Source: Bacteroidales bacterium (GTDB lineage Bacteria > Bacteroidota > Bacteroidia > Bacteroidales > Muribaculaceae). Taken from it: DNA of 57,233 bases. Position 1 is the stretch's first letter. Each line of letters begins with the position of its first letter. Positions 36,444 to 45,781 of the stretch are shown here, piece by piece. A model generated the notes under the pieces. It did no database searches and had not been told where the DNA came from. It worked only from the letters and a program-made list of their open reading frames with translations. The stretch is taken from assembly GCA_030524765.1 (NCBI GenBank), contig JAUNGA010000006.1:1-57233 (forward strand). Direction: 5' to 3'. Both the position numbers and the translations under genes were made by a program.

Positions 36444-37781
36444 ATGGCTCCCGAAGATTCTCAATATCTCGATAAATACAACACACCGGCCGAAAATCAG
36501 GCCGATACCAACCGTATCATTGTGGTGGGCGTCGGTGGAGGCGGCAACAATGCCGTCGACCACATGTTCCGTCAGAATGTCGACCATGTGTCGTTTGTGG
36601 TGGTCAATACCGACCGGCAGGCGCTGTTGAGCTCGGCTGTGCCCAACAAGCTGCTCATAGGCCCGACAACGACCCGGGGACGCGGCGCCGGCAACAAACC
36701 TGAGCGAGCACGCGAGGCCGCCGAGGAAAGCTCGGCCGACATCGAGTCGCTCTTCAACGACGAGACCGATATGGTGTTTGTCACCGCCGGCATGGGTGGC
36801 GGCACCGGCACCGGTGCGGCCCCTGTCGTGGCACGTATAGCCAAAGAGCGCGGCCTGCTGACCATCGGCATCGTCACGATACCGTTCCTCTTTGAGGGTA
36901 TGCGCAAGATACAGAAGGCCATCAGCGGCGCCGACGAGATGAGCAAATATGTCGATGCGATGATGATTGTCAACAACGAGCGTCTGGTCGAGATATATCC
37001 CGACTTCGAGTTTGAGACGGCTTTTGCCAAGGCCGACGATATCCTGTCGACCGCGGCGAGCTCGATTGCCGAGATCGTGACCCGCCAGGGTTATATCAAT
37101 CTCGACTTCAACGACGTCGACACCACGCTGCGCGAGGGCGGCACTGCCATTATCGCCGTGGGCTACGGCGAGGGCGAAGGCCGCGTCACCAAAGCCATAC
37201 AGGACGCTCTGCACTCGCCGCTGCTCAAACATACCGACGTGCTCACATCAAAGCGTATCCTCTTCAACCTTTATTATTCGCGTGACGCCGAGGTCAAATT
37301 CAAGGCGTCAGAGGCCAAAGAGCTCAACGACTTTATCAACCGCGTCGAAGACGAGGTCGACGTCATCTGGGGTATCACCTACGACGAGTCGCTGGGCGAC
37401 AAGGTCAAATTCACCATCCTTGCATCGGGTTTTGACGTGACCGTCAACGAGAACAAGGGTCAGGTGATACACGTAGACACGCCTGTGCTGCCGGGTGCCG
37501 ACGCTCCGATCGACCGCGACCGTATTGGCAATATCTACGGCAAAGAGACTGTCGAGAAAATCATCATTTCCAAAGAGACGCAGAACTATATACTGCTGTC
37601 GGGCGACAGCATGGATGACGATGCCGAGATCGAGCGGTTTGAGAAGACTCCTACCTTTGCCCGCGACAAACGCCTCGCCACGCCACAGACGCCATCGGCG
37701 CCATCGGCGTCGTCGCCTCAGACATCCTCGTCGCCGACCTCTGACGGTACGATGGATATAATTTTTGGCGAAGATGATTAA
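36444..37781 (+). CDS. ftsZ: Tubulin-like division GTPase FtsZ
   Basis: 445 residues. The GTP-binding GVGGGGNNAV (29-38) and tubulin signature GGGTGTGAA (118-126) are intact, and NLDFNDVDTTL is the T7 catalytic loop. The C-terminal conserved peptide that binds FtsA appears to be PTFARDKRL (403-411), which is followed by a further 34 residues: a Ser/Pro/Thr linker and an acidic MDIIFGEDD end. In most bacteria this peptide is nearer the terminus. It is the last gene before the terminator and polymerises into the Z ring. Confidence 0.96.
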   Translation: MAPEDSQYLDKYNTPAENQADTNRIIVVGVGGGGNNAVDHMFRQNVDHVSFVVVNTDRQALLSSAVPNKLLIGPTTTRGRGAGNKPERAREAAEESSADIESLFNDETDMVFVTAGMGGGTGTGAAPVVARIAKERGLLTIGIVTIPFLFEGMRKIQKAISGADEMSKYVDAMMIVNNERLVEIYPDFEFETAFAKADDILSTAASSIAEIVTRQGYINLDFNDVDTTLREGGTAIIAVGYGEGEGRVTKAIQDALHSPLLKHTDVLTSKRILFNLYYSRDAEVKFKASEAKELNDFINRVEDEVDVIWGITYDESLGDKVKFTILASGFDVTVNENKGQVIHVDTPVLPGADAPIDRDRIGNIYGKETVEKIIISKETQNYILLSGDSMDDDAEIERFEKTPTFARDKRLATPQTPSAPSASSPQTSSSPTSDGTMDIIFGEDD

Positions 37782-37792
37782 AATCTCATATT

Positions 37793-37818
37793 AGACGGGC
37801 CTCGAGTCCGTCTTTTTT
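37793..37818 (+). terminator. Rho-independent terminator after ftsZ
   Basis: AGACGG (37793-37798) pairs with CCGTCT (37808-37813), followed by a run of T to 37818, starting 12 nt after the ftsZ stop. It marks the end of the dcw cluster. Confidence 0.7.
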
Positions 37819-37854
37819 GCCCGTCGGCTTGTTTAATAGGCATACACAACAAAA

Positions 37855-38550
37855 ATGACGATGAAGAAAAAACTTGTCATATCGACCGGCGCGGGTATCA
37901 GCGCCGAGAGCGGCATCCGCACATTTCGCGATGCCGACGGTCTGTGGGAGAATTATCCCGTGATGGACGTGGCCTCGGCCGACGGCTATCGCCGCGATCC
38001 GGCATTGGTGCATCAGTTCTATAACGAGCGCCGGCATCAGTTGGTCGACGCCAGGCCCAATGCGGCCCATCTCGGGCTGGTAGAACTTGAGAAAGACTAC
38101 GACGTGTATGTGATCACACAGAATGTCGACGATCTGCACGAACGGGCCGGATCGAAGAATGTGTTGCACCTGCACGGCGAATTGATGAAAGTGCGTGCCG
38201 TCGATGACGACAGCAAAGTCTACCGTCTGTCGCCTGACGCGCTCGACACCACGCCTGAAACGGTCATAGACGGCCATCATGTGCGCCCGCACATCGTATT
38301 CTTTCAGGAGGCCGTGCCGATGTTCGAGCCTGCGACAGAGCTTGCAGCCGAGGCCGACATCTTTGTGATCATCGGCACATCGCTGGTGGTATATCCGGCA
38401 GCCGCGCTGCTACACTATGTGCGTCGCGGTGTGCCTGTCTACTATATCGACCCCAATCCGGCAGCTGTGCCGGCCGGTGTAAGAGTGATCAAGGCGCCGG
38501 CCACCGAGGGCGTCGCCATCCTTGCACGCGAGCTGAAAAACAATATATAA
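37855..38550 (+). CDS. Sirtuin-type NAD-dependent deacylase
   Basis: 231 residues. The Rossmann motif GAGISAESGIRTFRDADGLWE, the TQNVDDLHERAGS stretch and the catalytic H107 (HLHGEL) identify a Sir2/CobB enzyme, which removes acyl groups from lysine using NAD. The zinc-ribbon region between HLHGEL and RPHIVFF contains no cysteines, so the usual Cys4 zinc site is missing; this variant type is seen in other bacteria. It starts 37 nt after the ftsZ terminator with no clear promoter, and precedes rbfA. Confidence 0.9.
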   Translation: MTMKKKLVISTGAGISAESGIRTFRDADGLWENYPVMDVASADGYRRDPALVHQFYNERRHQLVDARPNAAHLGLVELEKDYDVYVITQNVDDLHERAGSKNVLHLHGELMKVRAVDDDSKVYRLSPDALDTTPETVIDGHHVRPHIVFFQEAVPMFEPATELAAEADIFVIIGTSLVVYPAAALLHYVRRGVPVYYIDPNPAAVPAGVRVIKAPATEGVAILARELKNNI

Positions 38551-38576
38551 CAAAACTCTCTCTAACATAAAACATT

Positions 38577-38909
38577 ATGGAATCAACACGTCAAGCAAAA
38601 ATATCGCGGCTGCTGCAAAAAGAGCTTAGCGAGATATTCCGTCAGCAGACGGCCAAAACCCATGGAACAATTGTGTCGGTGAGCACGGTGCGCGTGTCGC
38701 CCGATCTGTCGGTCGCCAAAGCCTATCTGTCGATTTTCCCGTCAGACAAGTCTCAGGAAGTGCTCGACTCTATCGTCGCATCGGCCAAGACCATACGCTA
38801 TGAGCTGGCCCAACGGGTGCGTTTCACGCTGCGCAAGACACCCGAGCTGCAATTTTATCTCGATGACTCGCTCGACTATCTCGAAAGAATCGACGACCTG
38901 CTCAAATAA
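38577..38909 (+). CDS. rbfA: Ribosome-binding factor A
   Basis: 110 residues, one KH-like domain: ISRLLQKELSEIFRQQ at the N-terminal helix, VSVSTVRVSPDLSVAKAYLS in the central strands and VRFTLRKTPELQFYLDDS near the C-terminus, ending in a helix typical of RbfA. It helps the late maturation of the 30S subunit, at the 16S 5' helix. The following FtsX-type permease gene is 24 nt downstream, a pairing often seen in Bacteroidetes. Confidence 0.93.
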   Translation: MESTRQAKISRLLQKELSEIFRQQTAKTHGTIVSVSTVRVSPDLSVAKAYLSIFPSDKSQEVLDSIVASAKTIRYELAQRVRFTLRKTPELQFYLDDSLDYLERIDDLLK

Positions 38910-38933
38910 GCGGTAAGTCTCCACACTCACATT

Positions 38934-40151
38934 ATGCTCTCGCTGAGAATCGCCGCGCGATATCTGCTGTCGCGCAAGTCGCACGCCGCCGTCAATGTGA
39001 TTTCGGTCATATCGGTGGCCGGTGTCGCCGTCGCCACTGCCGCAATAGTGGTGGTGCTGTCGGTGTTCAACGGGTTTGCCGATCTGGCGGCGTCGCATCT
39101 GTCGCTTGTCGACCCCGATCTGATGGTGACCCCTGCCGCGGGCAAGACCATAGCGCAGGCCGATTCGCTGGCAGCCTCGATCGAGGGCATTGACGGGGTC
39201 ACGGCGGCGATGCCCTCGCTCACAGAGCGTGGTCTGCTGGTCGACGACTCACGTCAGGTGGCTGTGGTATTCAAAGGCGTGACGCCACGCTACAGCCGCA
39301 TCATCGACACTGGCGCCATCATGGCCGCGGGAGCATTTGAGAGTGATACCACTGGCTACGGCGAGGCTCCGGCACAGCTTGCCGTCGGTGTGTCGTCGCG
39401 TCTGGGACTGCGTCCCGGTCTGAGTCGTCCCGAGCTGTATGTGCCGCGCCGCACCGGCCGCATCAATCCGGCAAATCCGGCCGGCGCTTTCCGCTCGCAG
39501 ACGCTGGCTGTGACAGGCATAGTGCAGATCGATCAGATGGAATATGACGCTGACCATATGCTCGTGCCGCTGGCCGATGCCCGTGCCATGCTCGACTATT
39601 ATGACGGTGAGGCTACGGCGATCGAGGTGGCTGTGGCCGACAAGGCCGATGCCGGCAGAGTGAAACACGCGCTGCAGCATACGTTGGGCGACGGTTTTGT
39701 CGTGGCCGACCGTGTCGAGCAGCATGCCGAGTCATACCGCATGATTGCCATAGAGAAATGGGTGACATTCGTGATGCTCGCGTTTATATTGGTCATAGCG
39801 GCATTCAACATCATATCGACACTGTCGCTGATGGTGATCGAGAAGCGCGACAATATGGCTACACTGCGTTTTATGGGTGCTACACGCGGTATGGTGCGTA
39901 GGGTATTCATGCTGCAGGGTGCGATGATTACCGCCGCAGGTGGTCTGGCGGGATGTGTGCTCGGGCTCGGACTGGCGCTCGCACAGCAATACGGGCGTTT
40001 TATACGTCTTGGAGGCGATCCGTCGCAAATGACCATCGATGTGTATCCCGTGCGTGTCGAGGCGACAGATATTCTCGCCGTTATGCTCATAATCGCTGTC
40101 GTGGCGGCCATCACGTCGCTGGTGACAAGGATATTCACCAGACATATATGA
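38934..40151 (+). CDS. FtsX/LolC-E-like ABC transporter permease
   Basis: 405 residues: an N-terminal membrane helix (about 18-42, VNVISVISVAGVAVATAAIVVV), a periplasmic MacB_PCD-type domain (about 45-265) and three C-terminal helices (FVMLAFILVIAAFNIISTLSLM onward). The pattern is that of LolC/LolE, which extract lipoproteins from the inner membrane with the LolD ATPase. No ATPase gene is adjacent. The precise substrate is inferred from family. Confidence 0.85.
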   Translation: MLSLRIAARYLLSRKSHAAVNVISVISVAGVAVATAAIVVVLSVFNGFADLAASHLSLVDPDLMVTPAAGKTIAQADSLAASIEGIDGVTAAMPSLTERGLLVDDSRQVAVVFKGVTPRYSRIIDTGAIMAAGAFESDTTGYGEAPAQLAVGVSSRLGLRPGLSRPELYVPRRTGRINPANPAGAFRSQTLAVTGIVQIDQMEYDADHMLVPLADARAMLDYYDGEATAIEVAVADKADAGRVKHALQHTLGDGFVVADRVEQHAESYRMIAIEKWVTFVMLAFILVIAAFNIISTLSLMVIEKRDNMATLRFMGATRGMVRRVFMLQGAMITAAGGLAGCVLGLGLALAQQYGRFIRLGGDPSQMTIDVYPVRVEATDILAVMLIIAVVAAITSLVTRIFTRHI

Positions 40152-40187
40152 TATTTTTCGACTAACTTATTAAATTAACTCAAGATT

Positions 40188-40970
40188 ATGCAGACTGTAA
40201 TGTACACAGATACAATTTTCGGACCGATACATTCGCGCCGCCTTGGCGCATCGCTTGGTGTGAACCTTATGCCTCGCGACGGCAAGGTGTGTACGTTTGA
40301 CTGTCTGTATTGCGAGGCGGGATATAACGCGCAGGGAGCGGGCAAGTCGGGTCTGCCGTCACGCGCCGAGGTGGCGCGGCTGCTCGAACAGCGACTGGCA
40401 GAACTGAGAGCCGCAGGCGCGCCTGTCGATGCGATCACATTCTCGGGTAACGGCGAGCCTACGCTGCATCCTGATTTCGCAGGAGTGATTGACGATACCC
40501 TTGCGTTGCGTGATAAATATTACCCCGGGGCAAAGGTGAGCGTGCTGTCAAACTCAACCATGCTCGACCGTCCCGCAGTAGTCGAGGCGTTGCGGCGGGT
40601 CGACAACCCCATACTCAAACTCGACAGTACCGATGACGAGACCATACGCCTGCTCGACCGTCCGACACAGCCGTCGTTCACGGCCGACAGTGTGATCGGC
40701 CGTCTTGCCGGTTTCGGACCGAAATCTATTGTGCAGACGATGATTACACGGGGTACCCACGGCGGCAGCATCGTAGATAATTCTGTCAAGACCGAGATCG
40801 ACGGTCTGATCGAGGCCTACCGACGCATCAATCCCGGCAAGATAATGCTCTACACCGTCGACCGTCCGACACCCGAGGCGAGCCTGCAGCGTGTGTCACG
40901 TGCCGAGCTCGATGCCATCGCTGACCGTATAACCGCCGAGACGGGTATTCAGGTCGAGGTCGCAGGCTGA
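40188..40970 (+). CDS. Radical SAM protein
   Basis: 260 residues. The iron-sulfur motif C35-x3-C39-x2-C42 (CTFDCLYC), the SAM-binding FSGNGEPTLHPDF and the LKLDSTDDETI stretch are clear. It belongs to the radical SAM group with the N-terminal GPIHSRRLGASLGVNLMP segment, found in many archaea and Bacteroidetes, sometimes annotated as wyosine-like or molybdenum-cofactor-related without proof. The reaction is unknown. It stands alone between the permease gene and the efflux operon. Confidence 0.85.
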   Translation: MQTVMYTDTIFGPIHSRRLGASLGVNLMPRDGKVCTFDCLYCEAGYNAQGAGKSGLPSRAEVARLLEQRLAELRAAGAPVDAITFSGNGEPTLHPDFAGVIDDTLALRDKYYPGAKVSVLSNSTMLDRPAVVEALRRVDNPILKLDSTDDETIRLLDRPTQPSFTADSVIGRLAGFGPKSIVQTMITRGTHGGSIVDNSVKTEIDGLIEAYRRINPGKIMLYTVDRPTPEASLQRVSRAELDAIADRITAETGIQVEVAG

Positions 40971-41055
40971 TAATCCTGATAGCCACAGACATCGGGCATG
41001 CGTGCCGACACCGGGAGAAAAGCCTTTTTATATAATAAATTTTGTTAATATGTTG

Positions 41056-41067
41056 TTTTGGCCAAAA
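41056..41067. promoter_or_regulatory. TTTTGGCCAAAA palindrome upstream of the efflux operon
   Basis: A perfect 12-bp palindrome lies about 45 nt upstream of the -7 box of the efflux promoter, with a further half-site TTTTGGC at 41076-41082. A regulator site is plausible; no regulator gene is adjacent. Confidence 0.4.
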
Positions 41068-41108
41068 TACTTGTCTTTTTGGCAAATGTTGTGCGGGGTA
41101 AAAGTTGT

Positions 41109-41116
41109 AACTTTGC
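41109..41116 (+). promoter_or_regulatory. -7 box of the RND efflux operon
   Basis: TAACTTTG fits TAnnTTTG, about 48 nt before the adaptor gene's ATG. A TTG at 41089-41091 gives a 17-nt spacing, shorter than ideal. Confidence 0.5.
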
Positions 41117-41163
41117 AGCGGTAAAAAAGAACCGGAAAGAAATCAATCCAAGAGTTTTAATAT

Positions 41164-42345
41164 ATGAAATGTAAGAAGATTACAATTGCGTGTCTGACAT
41201 TGGCATCAGTGACAGTGGCAGGCTCGCTGGGATCTTGCTCGAAGCAGGACGGTGCCCAGGGTGCCGGCCAGCAGGCTCCCACGCTGCAAGTCATGACCGT
41301 TGAGCCTACGACGTCTGAGCTCAACAAGTCGTATCCCGCGCTGTTGCGCGGCAAGACCGACATCGCTATCCGTCCGCAGGTGACGGGCTTTATCACCAAG
41401 GTACATGTCGACGAAGGTCAGCATGTGCGCAAGGGTCAGGTGCTTTTCACACTCGACCAGGTGCAGTATCAGGCAGCTGTCGACCAGGCGGCCGCCTCGG
41501 TCAACGCGGCCAAGACCGCGGTGACCACCGCTCAGATAACAGCCGACAACAAGCGTCGTCTGCTCGACAAGAACATTATCAGTGAATATGATTGGCAGAT
41601 CGCTGACAATCAGCTGCAGGCCGCCAAGGCACAGCTGAGCCAGGCCCAGGCTGCCCTTACATCGGCCCGTAAGAATCTGGCCTATACCGTAGTGACTGCT
41701 CCGAGCGACGGTGTGGTAGGCTCTATCCCCAACCGCGAGGGCTCGCTGGCTTCGCCATCATCGGCGCAGCCTCTGACCACTGTCAGCGACAACAGCGAGG
41801 TTTACGCATATTTCTCGCTGACCGAGAAAGACATACTCGAGATGACCGATAACGGCACCCGCAAGCTTGATGCAGCCGTGAACTCTATGCCTGCCGTGCG
41901 TCTGACTTTGGCCGACGGTACCGTATATCCCATCGAGGGCAGAGTGGCCACCGTATCGGGTGTGATCGACAGCTCGACCGGCTCGGCATCGGTGCGTGCT
42001 CTCTTTGCCAATCCCTCGGGCATGCTGCGCAGTGGCAACACCGGCCAGGTTGCCATCCCTGTAAACGCCGAGGCCGCCATCGTAGTGCCCCAGAAGGCGA
42101 CTTACGAGGTGCAGGATCTCAAATATGTGTTTACTCTCAACGATTCAAACAAGACTGTCGCTACCCCCATCCAGGTTCTGCCCCAGAACGACGGAAAAAA
42201 TTATGTTGTCACCTCGGGCCTCAAGGCCGGTGACCGTGTGGTAGTAGAGGGTGTCGGAACAGCTGTGCGCGCCGACATGACCATCAATCCGGCTCCCGTG
42301 GCCGCCAAGGGCGAGGCCGCGCAGGCCGGTGCAGCCCGGCAATAA
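41164..42345 (+). CDS. RND efflux periplasmic adaptor (AcrA-like lipoprotein)
   Basis: 393 residues. A lipoprotein signal ends in SLGSC with C25 as the lipidated residue. A beta-barrel/lipoyl region (IAIRPQVTGFITKVHVDEGQ) surrounds a coiled-coil hairpin (about 95-160), followed by the second lipoyl half VVTAPSDGVVGSIPNREG and the membrane-proximal domain. It joins the inner-membrane pump to the outer-membrane channel, both encoded downstream in the same operon. The C-terminus is Ala-rich. Substrate range cannot be predicted. Confidence 0.93.
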   Translation: MKCKKITIACLTLASVTVAGSLGSCSKQDGAQGAGQQAPTLQVMTVEPTTSELNKSYPALLRGKTDIAIRPQVTGFITKVHVDEGQHVRKGQVLFTLDQVQYQAAVDQAAASVNAAKTAVTTAQITADNKRRLLDKNIISEYDWQIADNQLQAAKAQLSQAQAALTSARKNLAYTVVTAPSDGVVGSIPNREGSLASPSSAQPLTTVSDNSEVYAYFSLTEKDILEMTDNGTRKLDAAVNSMPAVRLTLADGTVYPIEGRVATVSGVIDSSTGSASVRALFANPSGMLRSGNTGQVAIPVNAEAAIVVPQKATYEVQDLKYVFTLNDSNKTVATPIQVLPQNDGKNYVVTSGLKAGDRVVVEGVGTAVRADMTINPAPVAAKGEAAQAGAARQ

Positions 42346-42393
42346 GCATGCCGCCAAGTGATTGGCGGTTAAAAACCTCAAAAATCGTAAAAA

Positions 42394-45300
42394 ATGAAAC
42401 TTGATACATTTATAAACCGGCCGGTGCTGTCGACGGTAATCTCGATCTTTATCGTGCTGCTGGGTCTGCTGGGCCTCGTGTCGCTGCCCATCACGCAGTA
42501 TCCCGACATCGCGCCGCCGACAATCCAGGTATCGACCACATACAACGGCGCCAACGCGCAGGCCGTGCTCAACTCGGTGATACAACCTCTCGAGGAGTCT
42601 ATCAACGGTGCCGAGGGCATGCAGTATATCACCTCTACCGCTACAAATACCGGTTCGGCGACCATCACAGTGACTTTTGAGCAGGGCTTTGACCCCGATA
42701 TGGCCGCTGTCGATGTGCAGAACCGTGTGGCAAAGGCCGCCAACCTGTTGCCCGCCGAGGTAAACCAGGTGGGTGTGCAGACACAGAAACGCCAGACCTC
42801 GATGCTCGTCGGTGTGGCTCTGATTGACACTACGGGCCAATATAGCGAGGAATTCCTCGACAACTATATGAAGATCAACGTCGTGCCTGTGCTGCAGCGT
42901 GTGTCGGGCGTGGGCGACGTCATGAGCTTCGGCGCTGACTATTCGATGCGTATCTGGCTCAAGCCCGAGGTCATGGCACAGTACAACCTTATGCCTACCG
43001 ACGTATCGGCCGCCCTGGCCGAGCAGAACGTCGAGGCCGCTCCGGGCTCGTTTGGCGAGCAGGGCGACCAGTCGTTCCAGTATATCATGCGTTACCGCGG
43101 CCGTCTGACCACGCCAGAGCAGTTTGGCGACATCGTCGTGCGCGCCAATGCCAATGGCGAGGTGCTGTATCTCAAAGACGTGGCCGACATCGAGCTCGGC
43201 CGTGTGACATACGGTTTCCACAACAAGGCCAACGGCCATCCCTCGTCAATGGCGATGGTATTCCAGACCGCCGGCTCAAACGCTACCCAGATCATCAACG
43301 ATGTGCTGGCGCAGGTCGACGAAATGAAGAAAGACCTGCCCAAAGGACTCGAATTTGATATCCCGATGAACAACAACGAATTCCTCTATGCGTCGATCCA
43401 CAATGTGATCCGTACGCTGATCGAGGCTTTCGTGCTGGTGTTCCTCGTGACATATGTCTTCCTGCAGGACTTCCGCTCGACTATCATCCCGGCCATCGCC
43501 ATCCCTGTGGCCTTGATCGGTACATTCTTCATGCTTAATCTGATCGGATTCTCGATCAACCTTATCACCCTGTCGGCTCTCGTGCTTGCGATCGCGATTG
43601 TGGTCGATGATGCCATTGTGGTGGTCGAGGCCGTGCATGCCAAGCTCGACCAGGGCTATAAGTCGGCCCGGCGTGCGTCGATCGACGCCATGGACGAGAT
43701 CGCCGGCGCACTTGTGTCAATCACGCTTGTGATGATGCTGGTGTTCATCCCGGTATCGTTCATGCCCGGTACGGCAGGTGTGTTCTATCAGCAGTTCGGT
43801 CTGACGATGGCCATCGCCATCGGTTTCTCGGCCGTCAACGCTCTGACGCTGTCACCGGCGCTGTGCGCGGTGTTCCTCAAGCCTCACAATAGCGAGGATA
43901 CGCTTGGCGAGCGCATGGGCAAAGCCTACAGCGCGGCCGGTGAGATGGCCAAACAGCGCATCAAGCGCAGCTTCGGTCTCAACTTCCCGCCGCTGGTGAC
44001 ATTGCTGCTGCTTGTCGGCACTATCGTATTCATGATTCTCGACTGGTTCTCGTTTGAGAATGTCGTCGAGAGCCTTATCGCAGTGGTCGTTGCCGTACTG
44101 GCCGTCATGGGCCTCTTCGGCAAGCGTTTCCACCGCGCGTTCGAGAAAGGCTATAACGCTCTGCTCGGCAAATATAAGGGTGGTGTGTCGTGGTTCGCAC
44201 GTCACAAGATCACATCGTTTGCCACTGTGCTTGTGGCTGTGGCCGTGCTCGTGTGGCTGATGGCCCGCACCCCGAGCGCCATGGTGCCCAACGAAGACAC
44301 CGGCTTTATGTTCGGTATGGTCGATATGCCTGCCGGCACATCGCAGGAGCGCACCACCGAGGTGCTCAACGAACTTGAGGAGATCGTGATGTCGATTCCG
44401 GCCGTGCGTCTGTGCGAGACCATCAACGGCTACTCGTTCCTCGCCGGTCAGGGCGCCACCTACGGCACCCTGCTCATCAAGCTCAAAAACTGGGATGAGC
44501 GTGGCAAGGGCGAGAGTGTCGACGATGTGATACAGCAACTTTACATGATGTCGTCAAAGATCAAGGACGGCCGCGTCGTCTTCTTCGCTCCGCCTATGAT
44601 CACCGGCTACTCGGTGACCAACGGCTTCGAGCTCAAGATGCAGGACAAGACCGGTGGCGACATCAACCAGTTCTTTGCCGTGACGCAGGCTTTCCTCGGC
44701 CAGCTGATGCAGCAGCCCGAGATACAGACAGCCTACACGACATTCAACCCCACTTTCCCGCAGTATATGATCGACATCGATGCCGCCAAGTGTAAGCAGG
44801 CAGGCATCAGTCCGCAGACGATCCTTACCACCCTGCAGGGCTACTATGGCGGTATGTATGTGTCAAACTTCAACCGATTCGGTAAGATCTACCGTGTGAT
44901 GATGCAGGCCAATCCCGAAAGCCGCGTCAGCCCCGAGACACTCAAGAATGTCAAGGTGCGCAACGGATCAGACATGGCTCCGATCGACAACTTTGTCAAG
45001 CTTACCCGTATATACGGTCCTGACCTGCTCAACCGATTCAATCTGTTCAACTCGATCTCGGTCAACGGTAGCCCGGCTCCCGGCTATTCGTCGGGTGATG
45101 CCATCGCCGCCATCGAGCGTGTGGCCGCACAGTCGTTGCCCCAGGGCTACGGTTTCGAGTATGCCGGTATGACACGCGAGGAGGCCGGCTCGTCGAGCGG
45201 TAGCTCAACGGCCGTGATCTTCGGTCTGTGTCTGCTGTTCGTCTACCTGTTGCTGTCGGCACAGTATGAGAGCTACCTGCTGCCCTGGTCAGTGATTCTG

Positions 45301-45768
45301 TCGATTCCGTTCGGCCTTATGGGCGCGTTTATCTTTGCCGACATCGCCGGTATCTCGAATAATATCTATCTGCAGATCGCACTGATCATGCTTATCGGTC
45401 TTCTGGCCAAGAATGCGATCCTTATCGTCGAGTTTGCGCTTGACCGCCGCAAGACCGGTATGAGCGTGTTCAACGCCGCCGTGGCAGGCGCCGCAGCCCG
45501 TCTGCGCCCGATCCTTATGACCTCGCTGGCCATGGTCATCGGCCTGCTGCCTATGATGCTCTCGAGCGGCGTAGGCGCCAACGGCAACCGTGCCCTCGGC
45601 ACCGGCTCGGTGGGCGGTATGTTGATCGGCATGATACTGCAGATCTTTATCGTGCCCGCACTGTTCTGCGTCTTCCAGCTCATCCAGGAGAAGATCACCC
45701 CGATCAAGTGGGAGAACGAAGAGAAGGGCGGTACCATTGAGAGCGAAATCGAGCAATACTCGCGATAA
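42394..45768 (+). CDS. RND efflux pump, HAE1/AcrB type
   Basis: 1124 residues, twelve membrane helices in two six-helix repeats each with a large periplasmic loop. The N-terminus FINRPVLSTVISIFIVLLG and the segment SLPITQYPDIAPPTIQVS are typical of HAE1 pumps, and the charged proton-relay Asp pair lies in VLAIAIVVDDAIVVVEAV. A second helix set ends with LAKNAILIVEFA and RPILMTSLAMVIGLLP. It expels hydrophobic or amphipathic compounds using the proton gradient. Slightly longer than AcrB (1049 residues) because of an insertion around residues 540-600. Confidence 0.95.
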   Translation: MKLDTFINRPVLSTVISIFIVLLGLLGLVSLPITQYPDIAPPTIQVSTTYNGANAQAVLNSVIQPLEESINGAEGMQYITSTATNTGSATITVTFEQGFDPDMAAVDVQNRVAKAANLLPAEVNQVGVQTQKRQTSMLVGVALIDTTGQYSEEFLDNYMKINVVPVLQRVSGVGDVMSFGADYSMRIWLKPEVMAQYNLMPTDVSAALAEQNVEAAPGSFGEQGDQSFQYIMRYRGRLTTPEQFGDIVVRANANGEVLYLKDVADIELGRVTYGFHNKANGHPSSMAMVFQTAGSNATQIINDVLAQVDEMKKDLPKGLEFDIPMNNNEFLYASIHNVIRTLIEAFVLVFLVTYVFLQDFRSTIIPAIAIPVALIGTFFMLNLIGFSINLITLSALVLAIAIVVDDAIVVVEAVHAKLDQGYKSARRASIDAMDEIAGALVSITLVMMLVFIPVSFMPGTAGVFYQQFGLTMAIAIGFSAVNALTLSPALCAVFLKPHNSEDTLGERMGKAYSAAGEMAKQRIKRSFGLNFPPLVTLLLLVGTIVFMILDWFSFENVVESLIAVVVAVLAVMGLFGKRFHRAFEKGYNALLGKYKGGVSWFARHKITSFATVLVAVAVLVWLMARTPSAMVPNEDTGFMFGMVDMPAGTSQERTTEVLNELEEIVMSIPAVRLCETINGYSFLAGQGATYGTLLIKLKNWDERGKGESVDDVIQQLYMMSSKIKDGRVVFFAPPMITGYSVTNGFELKMQDKTGGDINQFFAVTQAFLGQLMQQPEIQTAYTTFNPTFPQYMIDIDAAKCKQAGISPQTILTTLQGYYGGMYVSNFNRFGKIYRVMMQANPESRVSPETLKNVKVRNGSDMAPIDNFVKLTRIYGPDLLNRFNLFNSISVNGSPAPGYSSGDAIAAIERVAAQSLPQGYGFEYAGMTREEAGSSSGSSTAVIFGLCLLFVYLLLSAQYESYLLPWSVILSIPFGLMGAFIFADIAGISNNIYLQIALIMLIGLLAKNAILIVEFALDRRKTGMSVFNAAVAGAAARLRPILMTSLAMVIGLLPMMLSSGVGANGNRALGTGSVGGMLIGMILQIFIVPALFCVFQLIQEKITPIKWENEEKGGTIESEIEQYSR

Positions 45769-45781
45769 ACCAGTAAAAACA

